Below are positions 60,265-64,000 of a stretch of 64,000 bases of DNA, in pieces. Source of the stretch: Chrysoperla carnea (taxonomy: Eukaryota > Arthropoda > Insecta > Neuroptera > Chrysopidae); contig NC_058341.1 in NCBI RefSeq assembly GCF_905475395.1, forward strand, positions 31,449,501-31,513,500, in the 5' to 3' direction. The notes under the pieces are model-generated. The model was not told where the DNA came from, made no database searches, and was given only the letters and a program-made list of their open reading frames with translations. Position 1 is the stretch's first letter; every line of letters starts with the position of its first letter. The translations under genes and the position numbers were made by a program.

Positions 60265-60560
60265 GCAACCCAATTTTGAAGCCGACACCCTCAATCGATT
60301 ACGTTGAAATTTTGTAAGCACGCTGACTTTGAATGACATTGAATTTTTATGGTTGACTTGATCAAATTTTCTCTTCGCTTCCGCCATATTTTGTTAAATG
60401 GGGGGGGGGGGATGTTATTACTCAATTTTAAAGCAGATATCTTCAACCGATTGAGTTGAAATTTTGTATACACGTTTAGATTTGATAACAAAACATGGTA
60501 AGGTTAGTGGCGTTATTATTTTTCCATCACTTCCACTATAATTGATTTATCTATAAATGA
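60265..60560 (+). repeat. diverged tandem pair, about 155-bp unit
   Basis: 'CCCTCAATCGATTACGTTGA' near 60289 matches 'TCTTCAACCGATTGAGTTGA' near 60440. Both are followed by AATTTTGTA..CACG and then a 'TTCCGCC'/'TTCCACT' segment. A 12-base G run is at 60400-60411. Confidence 0.55.
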
Positions 60561-60639
60561 TTCAGCTATACCGATTCTAAGGGACTTCTAAATTATAGAA
60601 AGATGCGATTTTGGACATTCGACAGAGACTTGCTTGAAT

Positions 60640-62047
60640 TGAGGGTCAACCTATGCGCAGTACTATTACATGTAATCCTCGTGTGCGCACAAGCAATTTT
60701 TAAGGCCTACATGTGCGCAGTAACAAAATATAAATTTAGCGTATGCGCAGTTGCAAGATTCAAGATAAATGCATGCGCACAACTATAATTATTGATTAAT
60801 CTGTGGGCACTTCCCGGATATAACACCCAAATATGCGCACTAACAAAATATAAAGTCCCTGTATGTGCAGTTGTAATATTCAGGATCAACCCATGCGCAG
60901 TATTATTACATGTAATCCACATGTGCGCACATGCAATATATAAGGCCTACATATGCGCAGTAGCAAAATATTAACCAAGCTAATGCGCAGTTCTAAGATT
61001 CAGGTAAAATGCATGCGCAGAACTATCCTTTGTGATTAATTTATGCGCATTTTCAATATTTAAGGACCAAATATGCCCATTTACAAAATATAGGGTTCCC
61101 GTTTGCGCAGTTGTAATATTTAGAATCAACCCATGCGCAGTACTACATCATGTAATCCACATGCGTGTACTAGCAATATATAAGGCCTATGTAAACGCAG
61201 TAACAAAATATAAATTCAGCGTATGCGTAGTTGTAAGATTCAGGATAAATGCATACGCACAACTATAATTATTGATTAATCTGTGCGCACTTGCCGGATA
61301 TAATACTCAAATATGCGCACTAACAAAATATAAAGTCCCTGTATGCGCAGTTGTAATATTCAGGATCAACCCATGCGCAGTACTATTACATGTAATCCAC
61401 ATGTGCGCACTAGCAATATATAAGGCCAACATATGCGCAGTAGCAAAATATTAATGAAACTAATGCGCAGTTCTAAGATTCAGGTAAAATGCATGCGCAG
61501 AACTATAATTTGAGATTAATTTATGCGCATTTTCAATATTTAAGGACCAAATATGCCCATTAACAAAATATAAGGTCCCTGTTTGCGCAGTTGTAATATT
61601 TAGAATCAACCCATGTGCAGTAATATTTCATGTAATCCACATGCGTGCACTAGCAATGTATTAGGCCTACATACGCGCAGTAACAAAATATAAATTCAGC
61701 GTATGCGTAGTTGTAAGATTTAGGATAAATGCATGGGCCGAACTATAATTTGTGATTAATCTGTACGTACTTCCAATATATAAGACCCAAATATGCACAC
61801 TTACAAAATTTAAGGTCAATGTGTGCGCAGTTGCTGTATTCCAGATTATCCCATGCGCAGAACAATTATATGGGATCAAAGTGTGCGCAATACCAATATA
61901 TAAGACCCAAATATGCGCACTTACAAAATATAAGGCCCCTGTATGAGCCGTTGTAATATTCAGGATCAATCCATGTGCAGAACTATTTTATGAAATCAAG
62001 CTGTGCGTATTACCCATAAATAAGGCTTAAATATTTGCAGTTACATA
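60640..62047. repeat. 30-bp minisatellite with 240/480-bp higher-order structure
   Basis: About 47 diverged 30-bp units, each carrying a [CT]GCGCA core (typically TATGCGCAG or ATGTGCGCAC). The 480-bp block 60781-61260 is repeated at 61261-61740 with few changes, and partial 240-bp similarity exists within it. The period is ten codons and most units lack stops, so several 60-100-codon frames with a decapeptide repeat (C-A-V-x-x-Y-K..) exist on both strands. They are by-products of the repeat and not genes. The array runs straight into a family A repeat piece at 62048. Confidence 0.9.
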
Positions 62048-62350
62048 ATATCTGTCTGTCCATATGCACATCTGTCTGCCAACACGATAACTCAAAAACG
62101 AAAAGAGATATTAAGATGAAATTTTTATAGCGTACTCAGGACGTAAAAAGTGAGGTCAAGTTCGTAAATGATCATTATACGTCAATTGATTTCTGGGTCT
62201 GTGGAACCCATCTTGTAAACCGTTAGAGATATAACAAAAATTTTAATGTAAAAAATATTCCTTATAAAGAAATAACCAACTTTTGCATAAAACATTTTTT
62301 CGAAAACATGACTGTTTACCCATGCGGACGCAAATTAGGCGTAAATTATA
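62048..62350 (+). repeat. interspersed repeat family A, copy 3 (partial)
   Basis: Has the GTCTGTC tract, CACGATAACTCAAAAACG, 'GCGTACTCAGGACGTAAAAA', 'TGAGGTCAAGTTCGTAAATG' and the TGTTTACCC block, in the order seen at 10280-10570. The 5' portion is replaced by the 30-bp minisatellite. Confidence 0.75.
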
Positions 62351-62567
62351 TAGAATGCATTATATAATAATCAATATCAGTTATATGAAAAGGAAATTTT
62401 CATTATAATATTTATAAATAACACTATTTTGATGACATCTTGTTCGGCATATTTCTTGACGTACGAGGCTCAGTATTCAACAGTAATTCAATGTATGCAT
62501 AATGGTGATTTAAAATTGTTACAAACACTTTCAACTTAAATACTATTGCCTGGCAAAAAGAAGTGAT
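62351..62567. other. short AT-rich spacer before the palindrome
   Basis: No feature recognised between the family A repeat and the left arm of the palindrome. Confidence 0.4.
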
Positions 62568-63548
62568 ATCCCACCAAAAACATAAATGTGTAAAAAGGCG
62601 TAGATGAATTCCAATAAACTCAATTACGTCAGCCCAAAAAAGTTGTGAAATCCCGTAGAGAAAAAAATTATTCGAAAAAAAATTATAAAAATGGCATAAA
62701 TTTATTGAGTAACTTTTCCGTAAAGAAACATTAAAGTATTACATTAGCAACTTTTCGGTGACTTCATACCTACACGCACCTGTATAGGAGAACAAAAGAT
62801 AATCGTTAACCCCCTACTATCTCCCTCCTCCCCTCTAATGTTATGACGTTATAATTTTTTCACAACTTTTATTAAACATCAAAATTTAAATTTAAACAAT
62901 CAAAGTATTCTTTAGATTAAAGTCAAGCACCTACTTAACAAAGGCCTAATTTTTTTACTAAAGTACGAAAATTGTTGGTTTAAATTTCTTGTGTAAGTTT
63001 CTCCTTAGTACGTATTTATTTAATATTTTACTTCGCAAGTTTTTTATTTTTAGATTCGTTTTTTGTATTCCGAAAACTTGCGAAGTAAAATATTAAATAA
63101 ATACGTACTAAGGAGAAACTTACACAAGAAATTTAAACCAACAATTTTCGTACTTTAGTAAAAAAATTAGGCCTTTGTTAAGTAGGTGCTTGACTTTAAT
63201 CTAAAGAATACTTTGATTGTTTAAATTTAAATTTTGATGTTTAATAAAAGTTGTGAAAAAATTATAACGTCATAACATTAGAGGGGAGGAGGGAGATAGT
63301 AGGGGGTTAACGATTATCTTTTGTTCTCCTATACAGGTGCGTGTAGGTATGAAGTCACCGAAAAGTTGCTAATGTAATACTTTAATGTTTCTTTACGGAA
63401 AAGTTACTCAATAAATTTATGCCATTTTTATAATTTTTTTTCGAATAATTTTTTTCTCTACGGGATTTCACAACTTTTTTGGGCTGACGTAATTGAGTTT
63501 ATTGGAATTCATCTACGCCTTTTTACACATTTATGTTTTTGGTGGGAT
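62568..63548. repeat. near-perfect 981-bp palindrome (476-bp arms, 29-nt loop)
   Basis: The left arm 62568-63043 and right arm 63073-63548 pair base for base with no indel (all checked positions sum to 126116). I saw no mismatch on reading through both arms. The loop is 63044-63072. The ends ATCCCACC and GGTGGGAT are sharp, and the flanking sequences differ on the two sides. No ORF or known transposon protein is present. It may be a fold-back element or an inverted duplication; transcription would give a long hairpin RNA. Confidence 0.92.
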
Positions 63549-64000
63549 TTAATTGACACGAACGAAATATTTAGAGTTCAATAATTTACATTAATATTAT
63601 TTATCATAATTGCAGACGGAAAGTTTTAATTTCACACCAAATTGTAAAAAAAAAATGCGAAAATAAGAATTATTATTTGTAAAACAAAAATGGAAAAATA
63701 CTTAATTCTTTTTTTTTTTTTTTTTTTTTAATTGTTGATAAAACAGAGGTCATTTATTTCTGGATTTAATCTTCATTACTCTCTATTCAACAATATTATT
63801 AGTTATATTTATATTCTTTTATCCAATTCCGGATTTATATAAAAATTACTTCATGTGAATCATTCTGACAAAAAAATTTTGTTTGTTTTTGGAAATATTT
63901 ATTAATAATTGTATATTATCTTTATTATACAATATAATTACGATGCATTGAAGTAATAATTTAGTAAAAATGAAAAATAAATACTATAAGATAAATTTAA
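63549..64000. other. AT-rich tail of the window
   Basis: Contains a T run at about 63711-63729 and no gene or repeat with ends that I can recognise. Confidence 0.5.

Noticed and set aside
60603-61969. Several 60-100-codon frames on both strands
   Set aside because: They arise because the minisatellite period (30 bp) is a multiple of three; the same decapeptide-type repeat appears on both strands and no gene signals are present.
60640-62047. CRISPR-like array
   Set aside because: The 30-bp units are contiguous and diverged, with no unique spacers, and the DNA is of insect type.

Overview
The window looks like insect nuclear DNA. It is strongly AT-rich, with spliced genes (GT..AG introns), AATAAA signals, an I-clade LINE with an A-tail, hAT and other MITEs, and many degenerate interspersed repeats. 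No bacterial operon, CRISPR, rRNA or tRNA gene was seen. The order of insect cannot be fixed from the sequence alone; a neuropteran or another holometabolous insect is a guess only.

The host content is a head-to-tail, all plus-strand cluster of four SLC22-type major facilitator transporters ('organic cation/anion transporter-like'). Gene 1 is at 3340-8074; its first exon is not in the window. Gene 2 is at 19389-30850, gene 3 at 41780-47043 and gene 4 at 47747-52136. I rebuilt the exons from splice sites. All junctions keep frame, and the intron phases (2,0,2,1,0,1,0) are shared, so the genes are tandem duplicates of one 8-exon ancestor. Genes 3 and 4 are the youngest pair, with identical lengths for exons 2, 3, 4, 7 and 8 and near-identical C-termini. 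Gene 2 has lost the last intron. Each predicted protein has about 540-550 residues, 12 membrane segments, a Cys-rich loop between TM1 and TM2, the D-R-x-G-R-[KR] motif after TM2 and a [PQ]-E-S-[LI]-R-W-L motif after TM6. A Lys or Arg sits in TM11 where cation-type SLC22 proteins have Asp.

Layout: 1-70 is the probable end of a hAT element; 495-1094 is an internally deleted hAT with near-perfect 8-bp target duplications and a transposase tail; 2027-2750 is an interspersed repeat; then gene 1. From 10.2 to 12.6 kb there are two copies of one interspersed repeat around a 307-bp fold-back satellite. From about 12.66 to 18.64 kb lies an apparently intact I-like LINE (ORF1 with zinc knuckles; ORF2 with endonuclease, reverse transcriptase and RNase H). 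Gene 2 follows, with large repeat-filled introns. From 30.9 to 41.7 kb I see almost nothing but repeat relics. Genes 3 and 4 are compact, with MITEs and tandem repeats in their introns. From 52.1 to 59.8 kb is mostly featureless AT-rich DNA. From 59.8 to 63.6 kb is a repeat block: related repeats, a 30-bp minisatellite with 240/480-bp higher-order structure, and a near-perfect 981-bp palindrome.

The most unusual items are the palindrome, the phased GCGCA minisatellite, the fold-back satellite, the intact LINE, the loss of intron 7 in gene 2, and the differences between transporter paralogues in TM11 and at the C-terminus.
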